Origin: UBA1426 sp050953365
Lineage (GTDB): Bacteria; Bacillota; Clostridia; Peptostreptococcales; Anaerovoracaceae
NCBI GenBank assembly: GCA_050953365.1
Contig: JBMNMN010000011.1
Location: forward strand, 1 to 64,000
Length of the DNA stretch: 64,000 nt
Reading direction: 5' to 3'
The position numbers were made by a program, and so were the translations under genes. Every line of letters starts with the position of its first letter. Position 1 is the stretch's first letter. Positions 8,784 through 17,843 of the stretch are shown piece after piece. The notes below the pieces were generated by a model. It had not been told where the DNA came from. It worked only from the letters and a program-made list of their open reading frames with translations, and ran no database searches.

Positions 8784-9863
8784 ATGACAAAACAGGTAAG
8801 AGTGGGCAATGTATTTATCGGCGGCGGAGCCCCCGTATCCATTCAATCCATGACTAATACGGATACCAGAGATGTCAGGGCTACAGTGGAACAGATCGCG
8901 CGCCTTGCGGATGCAGGCTGTGAAATTGTGCGATGCGCTGTTCCCGATATGGAGGCTGCGGAGGCCATCCGATCGATTAAGAAGGCCATTACACTGCCTC
9001 TTGTAGCGGACATTCATTTCGATTACCGTCTGGCTTTAGCTGCCATTGAAAACGGCGCCGACAAAATTCGTTTGAATCCGGGGAACATAGGCGACCCCGA
9101 GAGGGTGCAAGCTGTATTGAAAGCGGCAAAAGAGCGAGAGATCCCTATTCGGGTCGGAGTCAATGCAGGTTCGTTGGAAAAGAGCCTGCGTGAGAAATAT
9201 GGCGGCGTTACTGCGGAGGCCCTTGCGGAAAGCGCCGTTGCTATGGTCCGTCTCATTGAAAGCATGGATTTTAGCCATATCGTGGTATCTCTTAAAGCTT
9301 CTGACGTAAGACTGAATTACGATGCCCACTGTATTGTGGCAAAAGAGTTGGATTATCCTCTACATATAGGAATTACGGAATCCGGTACGGTAAATTCGGG
9401 AAAGATAAAATCGGCAGCAGGGATAGGCGCGCTGTTACTGGCCGGAATCGGGGACACTATGCGTGTTTCGCTTACGGGAGATCCTGTAGAAGAAGTTCAT
9501 TTTGCCCGGGAGCTTCTGCAGGCCGTCGGGGTACGAAGAAGCGGTATTGAGTTGATCTCATGTCCCACCTGCGGACGAACACGGGTGGACTTGGTCCGAC
9601 TGGCAGATCAAGTGGAAAAAAGGCTGGCTCCTTATCAGAAAAGATGGGCGAAAGAAGGTGGAAAACCCATCAAAATAGCCGTTATGGGCTGCGAAGTGAA
9701 CGGTCCTGGGGAAGCGTCGGATGCTGATATGGGAATAGCTTTCGGTAACGGGAGAGGCGCTTTGTTTCGGAAGGGTGTGCCTGTAGGCACTTATCCGGCG
9801 GAAGAGAGTCTGAATTTGCTTTTCGACATGATCGAAAAGGAGCTTGGGGATTCCCAGGATTGA
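8784..9863 (+). CDS. ispG: 4-hydroxy-3-methylbut-2-en-1-yl diphosphate synthase (IspG)
   Basis: Iron-sulfur enzyme of the MEP pathway that converts MEcPP to HMBPP. The N-terminal TIM-barrel part shows VFIGGGAPVSIQSMTNTDTRD and LVADIHFDYRLA; the C-terminal part has the [4Fe-4S] cysteines in ISCPTCGR and GCEVNGPGEA. The 359 aa are normal for the bacterial form. GACGAGG precedes the ATG. It follows the dxr operon after 171 bases and may have its own promoter. Confidence 0.96.
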   Translation: MTKQVRVGNVFIGGGAPVSIQSMTNTDTRDVRATVEQIARLADAGCEIVRCAVPDMEAAEAIRSIKKAITLPLVADIHFDYRLALAAIENGADKIRLNPGNIGDPERVQAVLKAAKEREIPIRVGVNAGSLEKSLREKYGGVTAEALAESAVAMVRLIESMDFSHIVVSLKASDVRLNYDAHCIVAKELDYPLHIGITESGTVNSGKIKSAAGIGALLLAGIGDTMRVSLTGDPVEEVHFARELLQAVGVRRSGIELISCPTCGRTRVDLVRLADQVEKRLAPYQKRWAKEGGKPIKIAVMGCEVNGPGEASDADMGIAFGNGRGALFRKGVPVGTYPAEESLNLLFDMIEKELGDSQD

Positions 9864-9919
9864 TGGCTTTTTTATAGAATGCATGGTATGATTCATTTAT
9901 AGAAAGGAGTTTGATCCCG

Positions 9920-10372
9920 ATGGAAATACTGGGTTATACGGTAAGCAGCGCCTTGATCTGGATTGCTATCGCCGTATTTTTTGCTGTAATTGAGGCTGTT
10001 ACCATGGGGCTTACCACCATTTGGTTTACCATTGGAGGCGTAGCTGCCTGCGTCGCTTCGATTGCGGGCGCCTCTGTTCTCGTGCAGGTGATCGTATTCC
10101 TTCTCGTATCCATTGTACTTCTCTATTTTACTCGCCCTCTTGCTGAAAAGAAACTTAAGATAGGAACAGAAAAAACCAATGTGGAGAGTTTGCCGGGGAA
10201 AACGGCCCTTGTCATAGAGCCAATCACTCCTCATAACACAGGACAGGTAAAAGCTCAGGGACAGATATGGACGGCTATTACCGATTCAGAAGACAGTACT
10301 CTGGAGAAGGGTACAACGGTCCGCATTTTAAGAGTCGAAGGGGTTAAGCTGGTAGTGGAGCCTCTCGAATAG
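9920..10372 (+). CDS. NfeD-family membrane protein
   Basis: A 150-aa protein with two to three membrane segments at the N-terminus (about residues 10-70) and a C-terminal OB-fold domain (from GKTALVIEP to VKLVVEPLE), the short NfeD1b layout. NfeD proteins act with SPFH-family proteins in membrane microdomains; the next gene encodes such a partner. The start at ATG 9920 gives 10 bases of spacing from AAGGAG; TTG 9911 nearly touches it. Confidence 0.85.
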   Translation: MEILGYTVSSALIWIAIAVFFAVIEAVTMGLTTIWFTIGGVAACVASIAGASVLVQVIVFLLVSIVLLYFTRPLAEKKLKIGTEKTNVESLPGKTALVIEPITPHNTGQVKAQGQIWTAITDSEDSTLEKGTTVRILRVEGVKLVVEPLE

Positions 10373-10395
10373 CCATATGAAACGGAGGTATAATT

Positions 10396-11349
10396 ATGGA
10401 TTCTATTTTAACGCTCATTTCGATTTTATTGTTAATCGTCATCGCAATTATTCTGGTTGCAACGAATATTCGAATCGTACCCCAGGCCCATGCCTATGTT
10501 ATAGAACGCCTGGGAGCCTACAACGGTACATGGCAGGTTGGACTTCACATTAAAATTCCTCTCATCGATAAGATCGCAAAGAAGGTGTCCTTGAAGGAGC
10601 ACGTTATAGACTTTCCTCCCCAGCCTGTTATCACCAAAGATAACGTTACCATGGAGATCGACACGGTCATTTACTTTCAGATTACGGACCCGAAACTCTA
10701 TGCTTACGGCGTAGCCAATCCCATGGCGGCCATCGAAAACCTTACGGCTACCACTCTGAGAAACATCATCGGAGACCTGGAGCTGGATCAGACCCTTACC
10801 AGCAGAGAGCACATCAATTCAAAAATCCGGATGGTGCTGGACGAAGCAACGGATCCCTGGGGCATTAAGATCAATCGGGTAGAAGTTAAAAACATCATCC
10901 CGCCAAGAGATATCCAGAGCGCTATGGAAAAGCAGATGCGGGCGGAGCGGGAACGTAGAGAAGCCATATTGAAGGCCGAGGGAGAGAAGAAATCGGCCAT
11001 CCTCATTGCGGAAGGCAAAAAGCAAGCCGCCATTCTCGAAGCGGAGGCAGCAAAGGCAGCCGCCATTCTTGAAGCAGAGGCAGCAAAAGAAGCGGCGATC
11101 CGCAAGGCAGAAGGTGAATCCACAGCTATACGAATGGTACAACAGGCCAATGCGGACAGCATAAGAATGCTTGTAGAGGCCGGGCCAACAAAGGAAATCA
11201 TCGCCATTAAGAGCTTAGAATCCTTTATCAAAGCGGCGGACGGCCAAGCGACAAAAATCATCATACCCTCCGAAATTGCCGGCTTAGCCGGGCTGGCTAC
11301 TTCTCTCAAGGAGTTTATAAAGGAGGATGCAGATAAAAAACTGGAATAG
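10396..11349 (+). CDS. SPFH/stomatin-like membrane protein
   Basis: Slipin/QmcA-type scaffold of membrane microdomains. One N-terminal membrane segment (residues 3-24) is followed by a band-7/PHB domain (RIVPQAHAYVIERLGAY to RVEVKNIIPP), then an Ala/Glu-rich helical repeat (about 185-245, units like ILEAEAAKAAA) that forms the coiled coil. ACGGAGG precedes the ATG. It is paired with the NfeD gene 23 bases upstream, a well-known partnership. Confidence 0.9.
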   Translation: MDSILTLISILLLIVIAIILVATNIRIVPQAHAYVIERLGAYNGTWQVGLHIKIPLIDKIAKKVSLKEHVIDFPPQPVITKDNVTMEIDTVIYFQITDPKLYAYGVANPMAAIENLTATTLRNIIGDLELDQTLTSREHINSKIRMVLDEATDPWGIKINRVEVKNIIPPRDIQSAMEKQMRAERERREAILKAEGEKKSAILIAEGKKQAAILEAEAAKAAAILEAEAAKEAAIRKAEGESTAIRMVQQANADSIRMLVEAGPTKEIIAIKSLESFIKAADGQATKIIIPSEIAGLAGLATSLKEFIKEDADKKLE

Positions 11350-11361
11350 AGGAAGGCAGAC

Positions 11362-14300
11362 TTGAAAGCACTACTAGAGAGCAGTATTAGTTGGAGCAAC
11401 ATTCAGAAACGACCGAAGGAAAATTATCAGTATTACGTGAGACAGGCCACCATTGATAAAGAGACCAACATCTTATCTTTGGAGGTCGGTCTCAATTTTA
11501 TGCCCGCAAAAGGGGATGAAAACACGATGCAGCTATTGTTGCGCAGCGCATTTCCCCAAATTTCCGGCGCGGAAGTTCGATTCGTCCATATGGAAACTCT
11601 GCCGCCGGAGGCGGAGGTGCTGCGCCTTTTGGAGCAGGTGCAGGATATTGAGAGCGAAAACGGCGGCCCTCGGTTTGGAAACGGAGGTCCTCGGTTTGGG
11701 AACGGCGCTCGCAAAAAGAAAGAGACTCCCATCGTGGGAAATCAGATCATGGGCAGGAAAATCGATGACCCTTCCGTTCCGATTTCAGAGATTATTACCG
11801 GCAGCGATACAGTAACTGTGGAAGGCCGGATTTTCCAAAAGGAAGCCCGTAGCATAAAAAATGAAAAGCAGCTGGTCAGTTATCTGATCACGGACTTTTC
11901 CGGTTCAGCCTGCATAAAAACCTTTGTGAGCGAAACCAAATGGAAGCAGATGGATGAATTACTTTCCATAGGGGATTCCATTAAGGTTCGGGGCGTCTTG
12001 GAGTTTGACAGCTTTGAGGGGGAGAATGTAATAAGGGCTCGGGACATGGAGAAGATAACCGTGCAAAAGGTTACGGACCAAGCAGAGGAGAAACGTGTGG
12101 AGCTTCATGCCCACACGAAGATGAGCGCCATGGACGGGCTTGCCGATGTGCAGGATCTGATTGCAACGGCAGCAGACTGGGGGCATAAGGCCGTAGCTAT
12201 AACGGATCACGGTGTGGTCCAGTCCTTTCCCGATGCGGCAAAATATGTTCGCAAAAAGAAGCTTCCCATAAAGATCATCTATGGGCTGGAAGGCTATTTA
12301 GTGGATGATGAATTAATTCCCGAAGGCGGCGACTTTGATTACAAGTCGGTGCCCAGCTATCATATTATTTTATTGGCAAAGGATCGGCAGGGAATAAAGA
12401 ATCTTTACAAGTTAGTATCCCTGTCCCATTTAGAGTACTTTTACAGGAGGCCAAGAATTCCCAAATCCGTCCTGCGTGCTCACAGGGAAGGCCTGATCAT
12501 CGGTTCTGCCTGCGAAGCGGGAGAGGTATTCCAGGGAGTATTGAATGATTTGCCGGAGTCTCGAATGAAGGAAATTCTTTCCCTTTACGATTACCTGGAA
12601 ATTCAGCCTCTGACCAACAATCGTTTCCTTATTAATGAAGGCAGGGTTGCCGATGAGGAAGCGCTAAAGGAACTCAACCGAAGAATTGTCCGGCTGGGGG
12701 AAAGCCATAACATACCCGTTGTGGCTACCTGCGACGTTCATTACATAAAAGAAGAGGAAGCAATCGGCCGTAAAATCCTCATGGCGGGACAGGGCTATAA
12801 AGATGCGGAAAGCGGAGAAGGGTTGTATTTGCGGACAACAGAGGAAATGCTGGATGAGTTCTCCTATCTGGGTGAGGAAACCGCCCGCCAGATAGTTATC
12901 CATAATCCCAACCGAATTGCAGACGCTGTGGAAGTGTTGTCTCCCGTGCCGGAGGGGAGCTTCCGGCCTGTGATTCCAAATGCAGATGAAATGCTTCGGC
13001 AAACTTGCATGAGCCGAGCAATAAGCATTTACGGAGATCCGCTTCCGGAGATTGTAGCCAGCCGACTAGAAAGAGAGCTTCATTCCATTATCAGCAACGG
13101 TTATGCGGTTCTATATGTTGCGGCGCAGCTTCTCGTTAAACGATCTCTTTCCGATGGGTATCTGGTGGGATCCAGAGGCTCTGTAGGGTCATCTCTTGCC
13201 GCCACCATGGCCGGCATTACCGAAGTCAATCCGCTGCCCGCTCATTACATATGCGCAAATCCGGAATGCAAACATTCCGAATTTATCACGGACAACACAT
13301 ACGACTGCGGCGTCGACCTTCCCGACAAATGTTGTCCAAAATGCGGCCGGCCTTATCGGAAGGACGGCTTCAACATACCTTTTGAGACATTTCTTGGTTT
13401 TGAAGGAGATAAAGAACCGGACATCGATCTGAATTTTGCCGGGGAATATCAGCCGGTGGCGCACAAGTACGCAGAAGAGATCTTCGGCAGGGAAAACGTC
13501 TTCCGAGCCGGAACCATCAGCACCGTGGCGGCGAAAACGGCTTATGGTTTCGTGCGGAAATATTTTGAGGAGAAGGGCGCGCGTGTAAGCAAGTGGGAGA
13601 CGGAGAGGCTTACGATGCAATGCACCGGGGTCAGAAGGACTACGGGGCAGCACCCGGGAGGAATTATCATTTTGCCAAAGGGGCATGAGATCTATGAATT
13701 CTGCCCCATCCAGCGGCCCGCTAATGATATGAATACGGATATTATCACCACCCATTTCGACTATCATTCCATCGATGAAAACTTGCTGAAGCTGGATATA
13801 CTGGGACACGATGTGCCATCTATGATCCGTATGCTGGAGGATATGACGGGGGTGGATCCCTTAGGAGTTCCGCTGAAGGATAAAAAAGTGGACGACTTAT
13901 TTAATGGGACGGAGAGTCTGGATATTCAGATTGAGAATTATCCGTTATCCCATGGGACCTACGGCATTCCGGAATTCGGAACTCAGTTCGTCCGTCAGAT
14001 GCTGGATGATATTAAGCCCACTCATTTTTCGGATCTTATACGCATATCGGGTCTGTCCCACGGAACGGACGTTTGGATTAACAATGCCCAGAGCGTGATT
14101 CAAAGCGGAGAGGCAGGCATCCAGGAGGTCATTTGCACCCGTGACGATATTATGAACTATCTTATTGCAAAGGGGTTACCTCCCAAGACCTCCTTTAAAA
14201 TAATGGAGAGCGTGCGGAAGGGGAAAAGCATCACCGAAGAGGAAGCTAACATTATGAAGGAGTACAATGTGCCGGATTGGTACATCGAATCCTGCAGAAA

Positions 14301-14838
14301 AATTAAATATATGTTCCCGAAAGCCCATGCGGTTGCCTATGTGATGATGTCCTACCGAATTGCTTACTACAAAGTGTATTATCCTTTGGCTTTTTATGCC
14401 ACGTTCTTTACCATGAAAATTGCCGACTTTAATGCGGAGGTTGTCTTGGGCGGTCCCAATGCTGTTTGGGAGAAGATGAAAGAGATTGGCGAAAAAGGAA
14501 AAAGCGCTTCACCGAAAGAAACGGACGAGCTTACAGTTCTGGAAGTCGTATATGAAATGTATGCCAGAGGCTTTGAATTCAGCCAGGTGGACCTAAAAGA
14601 ATCTTCGGCTTTAAAATTCACTGTTAAAGACGGGAAAATATTGCTGCCTTTTCGCGCTGTTGCGGGAGTGGGTGATACTGCGGCGACCAATCTTGCAGAG
14701 GCCAGGGATCAAGGACCTTTCCTGTCGGTGGACGACTTGCGGGAACGAGCGAAACTGAACAAGACTGCCATTGAGGCGTTGGAGAAAATGGGCGCCCTCA
14801 ACGGTTTGCCCGAATCAAACCAGCTAACACTGTTTTAG
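11362..14838 (+). CDS. polC: DNA polymerase III alpha subunit PolC, lacking the exonuclease insert
   Basis: Replicative polymerase of low-GC Gram-positives. Order seen: N-terminal domain, a linker with GGPRFGNG repeated twice (about 100-115), OB domain, PHP domain (VELHAHTKMSAMDG, AITDHG), polymerase core with GSRGSVGSSLAATMAGITEVNPLP, a zinc-binding set (CANPEC and CCPKCG) and catalytic PDIDLNF. In most PolC proteins a DnaQ-like exonuclease interrupts the PHP domain after the YLVDD segment. Here YLVDDELIPEGGDFDYKS runs straight on into SYHIILLAKDRQG, and no DxETTG motif occurs, so the protein is 1158 aa instead of about 1430. It starts at TTG with AGGAAGG upstream. Confidence 0.95.
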   Translation: MKALLESSISWSNIQKRPKENYQYYVRQATIDKETNILSLEVGLNFMPAKGDENTMQLLLRSAFPQISGAEVRFVHMETLPPEAEVLRLLEQVQDIESENGGPRFGNGGPRFGNGARKKKETPIVGNQIMGRKIDDPSVPISEIITGSDTVTVEGRIFQKEARSIKNEKQLVSYLITDFSGSACIKTFVSETKWKQMDELLSIGDSIKVRGVLEFDSFEGENVIRARDMEKITVQKVTDQAEEKRVELHAHTKMSAMDGLADVQDLIATAADWGHKAVAITDHGVVQSFPDAAKYVRKKKLPIKIIYGLEGYLVDDELIPEGGDFDYKSVPSYHIILLAKDRQGIKNLYKLVSLSHLEYFYRRPRIPKSVLRAHREGLIIGSACEAGEVFQGVLNDLPESRMKEILSLYDYLEIQPLTNNRFLINEGRVADEEALKELNRRIVRLGESHNIPVVATCDVHYIKEEEAIGRKILMAGQGYKDAESGEGLYLRTTEEMLDEFSYLGEETARQIVIHNPNRIADAVEVLSPVPEGSFRPVIPNADEMLRQTCMSRAISIYGDPLPEIVASRLERELHSIISNGYAVLYVAAQLLVKRSLSDGYLVGSRGSVGSSLAATMAGITEVNPLPAHYICANPECKHSEFITDNTYDCGVDLPDKCCPKCGRPYRKDGFNIPFETFLGFEGDKEPDIDLNFAGEYQPVAHKYAEEIFGRENVFRAGTISTVAAKTAYGFVRKYFEEKGARVSKWETERLTMQCTGVRRTTGQHPGGIIILPKGHEIYEFCPIQRPANDMNTDIITTHFDYHSIDENLLKLDILGHDVPSMIRMLEDMTGVDPLGVPLKDKKVDDLFNGTESLDIQIENYPLSHGTYGIPEFGTQFVRQMLDDIKPTHFSDLIRISGLSHGTDVWINNAQSVIQSGEAGIQEVICTRDDIMNYLIAKGLPPKTSFKIMESVRKGKSITEEEANIMKEYNVPDWYIESCRKIKYMFPKAHAVAYVMMSYRIAYYKVYYPLAFYATFFTMKIADFNAEVVLGGPNAVWEKMKEIGEKGKSASPKETDELTVLEVVYEMYARGFEFSQVDLKESSALKFTVKDGKILLPFRAVAGVGDTAATNLAEARDQGPFLSVDDLRERAKLNKTAIEALEKMGALNGLPESNQLTLF

Positions 14839-14875
14839 TTAATAATTGTCTTTGGTGTTGTATTTTCGTGTTGTT

Positions 14876-15041
14876 GTATTTGGTGTCGGACACCTTTTAC
14901 AAATAGGACAGCCCAAGTAAGGGGAAATACACATTCAGAGCATGCAGCGGCTGTTCATCATCCGTTATTTCTTACTTTTTTCTTGTATTAGGTGTCAGAT
15001 GCATTTACAACCGCCGTATTTGTCAGACACCTATTACAAGC
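14876..15041 (+). repeat. Three copies of a GGTGTC/GACACC palindromic repeat
   Basis: Copies resembling GTATTTGGTGTCNGACACC followed by TTTTACAA occur near 14876-14902, 14985-15011 and 15017-15041. The first contains the perfect palindrome GGTGTCGGACACC (14882-14894); the others are degenerate or half copies. They fill the gap between polC and the ECF sigma gene. They may be a REP-like repeat or regulatory sites. Confidence 0.5.
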
Positions 15042-15066
15042 AGGAGAAAGGAGGGCTGGGGTATTT

Positions 15067-15603
15067 ATGAATTCCCGCAGTCAATACGTCAAGTTCTTTG
15101 AGGAAGAGGTACAAACGCATTATGAGTACATACTCAAGTTCCTGCTGACGGTAACGAAGGATAGCCTGCTTGCATGGGATATTGTACAGGAGACCATGGC
15201 AACCGCTTGGGAAAAGGTCCACATTATCAAGCAGTATTCGGATGTCAAGCACGCGTTGCGAAGGATTGCCAGAAACAAGCTCTATGATCATTATGGCAAG
15301 AGTAAATCCTATAAGGCGTTGATGAATCGATTGGAGGGTGTTTTTAGGGCTCTGACAGATGAGGATGGGATGCTGCATTTAATAAAGAAAGAAGAGCGCA
15401 AAACCCTATTGGCGGCAATTGGGGAGCTCTCAACGGAGAACATGCAAGTCCTGTTGCTCCACTATTTTTATGAACAGCCTTTTCGGGATGTGGCAAAGAT
15501 GACAGAGACAAATTATAATACCGTCGTGTCACGCCATCGCAGGGCTTTGAAAGAGTTGGAAGAAAAACTTATGGAGAGGAAACAAAATAAACTGCGGGGT
15601 TGA
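15067..15603 (+). CDS. ECF-type RNA polymerase sigma factor
   Basis: A 178-aa sigma-70-family protein with only regions 2 and 4. Region 2 spans about residues 5-75 (DSLLAWDIVQETMATAWEKV) and region 4 about 110-170 (GELSTENMQVLLLHYFYEQPFRDVAKMTETNYNTVVSRHRRALKEL). No anti-sigma gene is adjacent; the next gene encodes a GH18 enzyme and could be its target or co-transcribed. ATG 15067 follows AGGAGG by 12 bases; an in-frame ATG at 14992 lies within repeat DNA and is unlikely. Confidence 0.82.
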   Translation: MNSRSQYVKFFEEEVQTHYEYILKFLLTVTKDSLLAWDIVQETMATAWEKVHIIKQYSDVKHALRRIARNKLYDHYGKSKSYKALMNRLEGVFRALTDEDGMLHLIKKEERKTLLAAIGELSTENMQVLLLHYFYEQPFRDVAKMTETNYNTVVSRHRRALKELEEKLMERKQNKLRG

Positions 15604-15622
15604 AAGTTCAACTGTCATAAAC

Positions 15623-15656
15623 CTCCCTTAAAGTCATATATTTCATAAAGGGGAGG
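15623..15656 (+). promoter_or_regulatory. Inverted repeat covering the GH18 ribosome-binding site
   Basis: CCTCCCTT (15622-15629) can pair with AAGGGGAGG (15648-15656, one bulged G). The right arm contains the ribosome-binding site of the next gene, so folding would hide it. This could limit translation; it has not been tested. Confidence 0.4.
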
Positions 15657-15663
15657 TGTATGA

Positions 15664-16659
15664 ATGGATATATTGGTCAACGGTTACATGTATCCCTTTG
15701 TCGATGCGACAGTACTTGAAGCCACATTGCCCCACCTGTCAATGCTGTCGCTGTTTACATATGGGATTACTGCGGAAGGCGATTTGATCCAGCTTGATGA
15801 CGAAGCATTAATTGAAGCCGCAAGAGCCAACGGTGTGGTGCCGCTTATGGTTCTTGCGGCTATGAATGAGGCGGGAACCTTCGACAGCCAGCTGGCAAGC
15901 ACGGTTTTGAACAATCCGGAAGCCAGGAACCGGCTTGTGGAAAACATCCTGAACAATATCCGGACAAAAGGGTTGGGAGGCGTCGACTTCGATTTTGAAT
16001 TTTTGTTTCCCGAAGACCGGGAGGCCTATGCATCCTTTGTAGAGCAGACCAGACAGCGCCTAAATCCGGAAGGGTACATGGTGGCCGTTGCCCTTGCGCC
16101 GAAAACCTATGCAGAGCAGCCGGGGCTTCTATATGAAGGACATGATTATGCTTTGTTAGGTGAGGCAGCCAATCTTGCGCTCCTCATGACCTATGAATGG
16201 GGCTATATGTTTGGACCGCCAATGGCCGTAGCCCCGGTGAATCTGGTGAGAAGAGTATTGGATTTCGGAGTAACGCAGATACCGCCTTCGAAAATCCTGA
16301 TGGGAATTCCCAATTACGGCTATGACTGGACCTTGCCCTTTGTCCAAGGGCAATCCATGGCAGAAAAAATCTCCAACACGGAGGCCGTAGAGAGAGCGGC
16401 CCGGGTCGGAGCGCAGATACAATATGATCCGGTGGCGGAAACGCCCTTTTATCGATATGTTGACGAGTTGGGCAGGGAACACGAAGTATGGTTTGAGAAC
16501 GAGGCGAGCATACGCGCCAAGCTGAACCTTGTTGCCGAATACGGATTGGCAGGAGTCAGTTATTGGAATCTGATGGATTACTTCCCTGAGAACTGGGAGG
16601 TATTGCATTCCATATTCGGCGTCAGGAAGCTGAGCAGTCCTGCGGAGGTTTTTGCTTAG
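15664..16659 (+). CDS. Glycoside hydrolase family 18 protein (SleL/YaaH-like catalytic domain)
   Basis: A 331-aa GH18 TIM-barrel enzyme. The catalytic segment GGVDFDFEFLF carries the family D-x-D-x-E pattern; other GH18 landmarks are LLMTYEWGY, ILMGIPNYGYDW and GVSYWNLMDYFPENW. It resembles the catalytic half of the spore cortex-lytic N-acetylglucosaminidases SleL/YaaH, but has no LysM domains and no signal peptide. In a spore-former a role in spore peptidoglycan is plausible. The ribosome-binding site GGAGG is 7 bases from ATG. Its end overlaps the convergent gene by 38 bases. Confidence 0.85.
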   Translation: MDILVNGYMYPFVDATVLEATLPHLSMLSLFTYGITAEGDLIQLDDEALIEAARANGVVPLMVLAAMNEAGTFDSQLASTVLNNPEARNRLVENILNNIRTKGLGGVDFDFEFLFPEDREAYASFVEQTRQRLNPEGYMVAVALAPKTYAEQPGLLYEGHDYALLGEAANLALLMTYEWGYMFGPPMAVAPVNLVRRVLDFGVTQIPPSKILMGIPNYGYDWTLPFVQGQSMAEKISNTEAVERAARVGAQIQYDPVAETPFYRYVDELGREHEVWFENEASIRAKLNLVAEYGLAGVSYWNLMDYFPENWEVLHSIFGVRKLSSPAEVFA

Positions 16660-17110
16660 GGGTAGATTCGCTCTTGTCGGGTTCAATTTTTATTGCCCCT
16701 ACTGTAATGGCTCCGATTGCAGCCATCTTGCCCAGAGTTTTTGCGCCGTTGAGAACTTTTTTTATATCTCTGTCTTTTACGCCCTTTACGATGTCACCGC
16801 TGTTGTTGATGATCAATCTTGCATTGGTGACATAGTTGTTTATGATTTTTTTTCCGCCGGCTTTAAGGTCTTCTTTTCCCGCGTCAATATGTTCCGGTTC
16901 TTTTTGTATGCTGCCTACGAGCATATCAGCTGCGCCGCTGGCAATCTGCCCTGCTATGGTGCCTGTAAGGATGGTAGAATCCACTATGCTTTCGCCTAGC
17001 TCATCCACGAACTTGTTCTTAGTAATATGTCCTACTATGGAAACCGTACCGCCGATAATGCCTCCAATGACGGCGCCTCCTATAATTGTTGCTTTTTTAA
17101 TAATATCCAT
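16622..17110 (-). CDS. Hypothetical protein with glycine-rich hydrophobic N-terminus
   Basis: A 162-aa protein of unknown family. The N-terminus TIIGGAVIGGIIGGTVSIVG is a Gly-rich hydrophobic stretch, followed by a second one (LTGTIAGQIASGAADMLVG) and a basic, amphipathic middle with RLIINNSGDIVKGVKDRDIKKV. GGGGAG precedes the ATG. Its 3' end overlaps the convergent GH18 gene. The two hydrophobic segments suggest membrane association. Confidence 0.6.
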   Translation of the reverse strand: MDIIKKATIIGGAVIGGIIGGTVSIVGHITKNKFVDELGESIVDSTILTGTIAGQIASGAADMLVGSIQKEPEHIDAGKEDLKAGGKKIINNYVTNARLIINNSGDIVKGVKDRDIKKVLNGAKTLGKMAAIGAITVGAIKIEPDKSESTPKQKPPQDCSAS

Positions 17111-17126
17111 ACCTGACTCCCCTTGC

Positions 17127-17158
17127 TCGATTCTATATAATCTCGATTCTATAGAATA
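17127..17158. repeat. Tandem 16-base repeat upstream of the minus-strand hypothetical gene
   Basis: CTCGATTCTATATAAT is followed directly by CTCGATTCTATAGAAT (14 of 16 identical). It lies just upstream of the gene starting at 17110 and could be a regulator binding site. Confidence 0.4.
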
Positions 17159-17252
17159 TTGTGTACTGCTCTTTTGTATTTACCCTCATTATTATATTTT
17201 TACTATAGCAAATGAATGCCACGGTGAAAAGATATGGCGAAAATATACGGGT

Positions 17253-17843
17253 TCAGCCGGGAAAAGAGAAATCGCAGTTTTCTTTGATATTGAACTCTTC
17301 AAAATAGCGGTTTTCCATGGGGATCCACTCCTCCAAAAAGCGCTTGTGCATCTCGGTTCCGTTTCTCGCAAGGATGCGACGGCTTTGTTCTACTGGGTCC
17401 AGCGAAAGAAACAGCTTAAGATCGTAATAATTGGACAATTCCGGATGCAGGCTGTAAGCGCCTTCGACCAGGTTTAATTTCCTTGGACGGACTTCCGTGG
17501 GAGGGCAAAAGCATTGTGTTTTGCAATCGTATCTCCAGTAGCAAAACCCATCTCCGCGGCGAATATTATCCAGAACTTCTTCCCGAAAGCGTTCCCAATC
17601 CACATTGCCCCCTGCTTGCTTCAGTCGCTCCTCTGTCCTTTTTCCGGGTGTAAGAAAAAAATCATCCATATGGAAGACATTGCAGTCATATCGGTGGGAA
17701 ATAAGCGAGGCGAGGGTGCTCTTACCGGCGGCGGCGTTTCCGTCGATGGCAACGATCTTCGTGCCCGGCTGCTTCAATAGATTATCTATAAGAAAAATAA
17801 CTTTCTGAAAATGTTCAGTATACTTCATACTCTTTGGTTTCAT
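17253..17843 (-). CDS. Uridine kinase-like P-loop kinase
   Basis: A 196-aa cytoplasmic P-loop NTPase of the uridine/pantothenate kinase group. The Walker A motif is DGNAAAGKST, followed by FHMDDFFLTPGKRT (a typical nucleoside-kinase strand with DDFF) and LVEGAYSLHPEL. The real substrate is uncertain. It overlaps the 3' end of the membrane-transporter gene by 29 bases, suggesting that the kinase traps the imported compound. ATG 17843 is tightly preceded by GGAAAGG; ATG 17828 and TTG 17858 are alternatives. Confidence 0.75.
   Translation of the reverse strand: MKPKSMKYTEHFQKVIFLIDNLLKQPGTKIVAIDGNAAAGKSTLASLISHRYDCNVFHMDDFFLTPGKRTEERLKQAGGNVDWERFREEVLDNIRRGDGFCYWRYDCKTQCFCPPTEVRPRKLNLVEGAYSLHPELSNYYDLKLFLSLDPVEQSRRILARNGTEMHKRFLEEWIPMENRYFEEFNIKENCDFSFPG

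Noticed and set aside
13189..13809. Minus-strand 206-aa ORF inside polC
   Set aside because: It lies fully within the zinc-binding and catalytic region of PolC and has no ribosome-binding site; it is a shadow frame.
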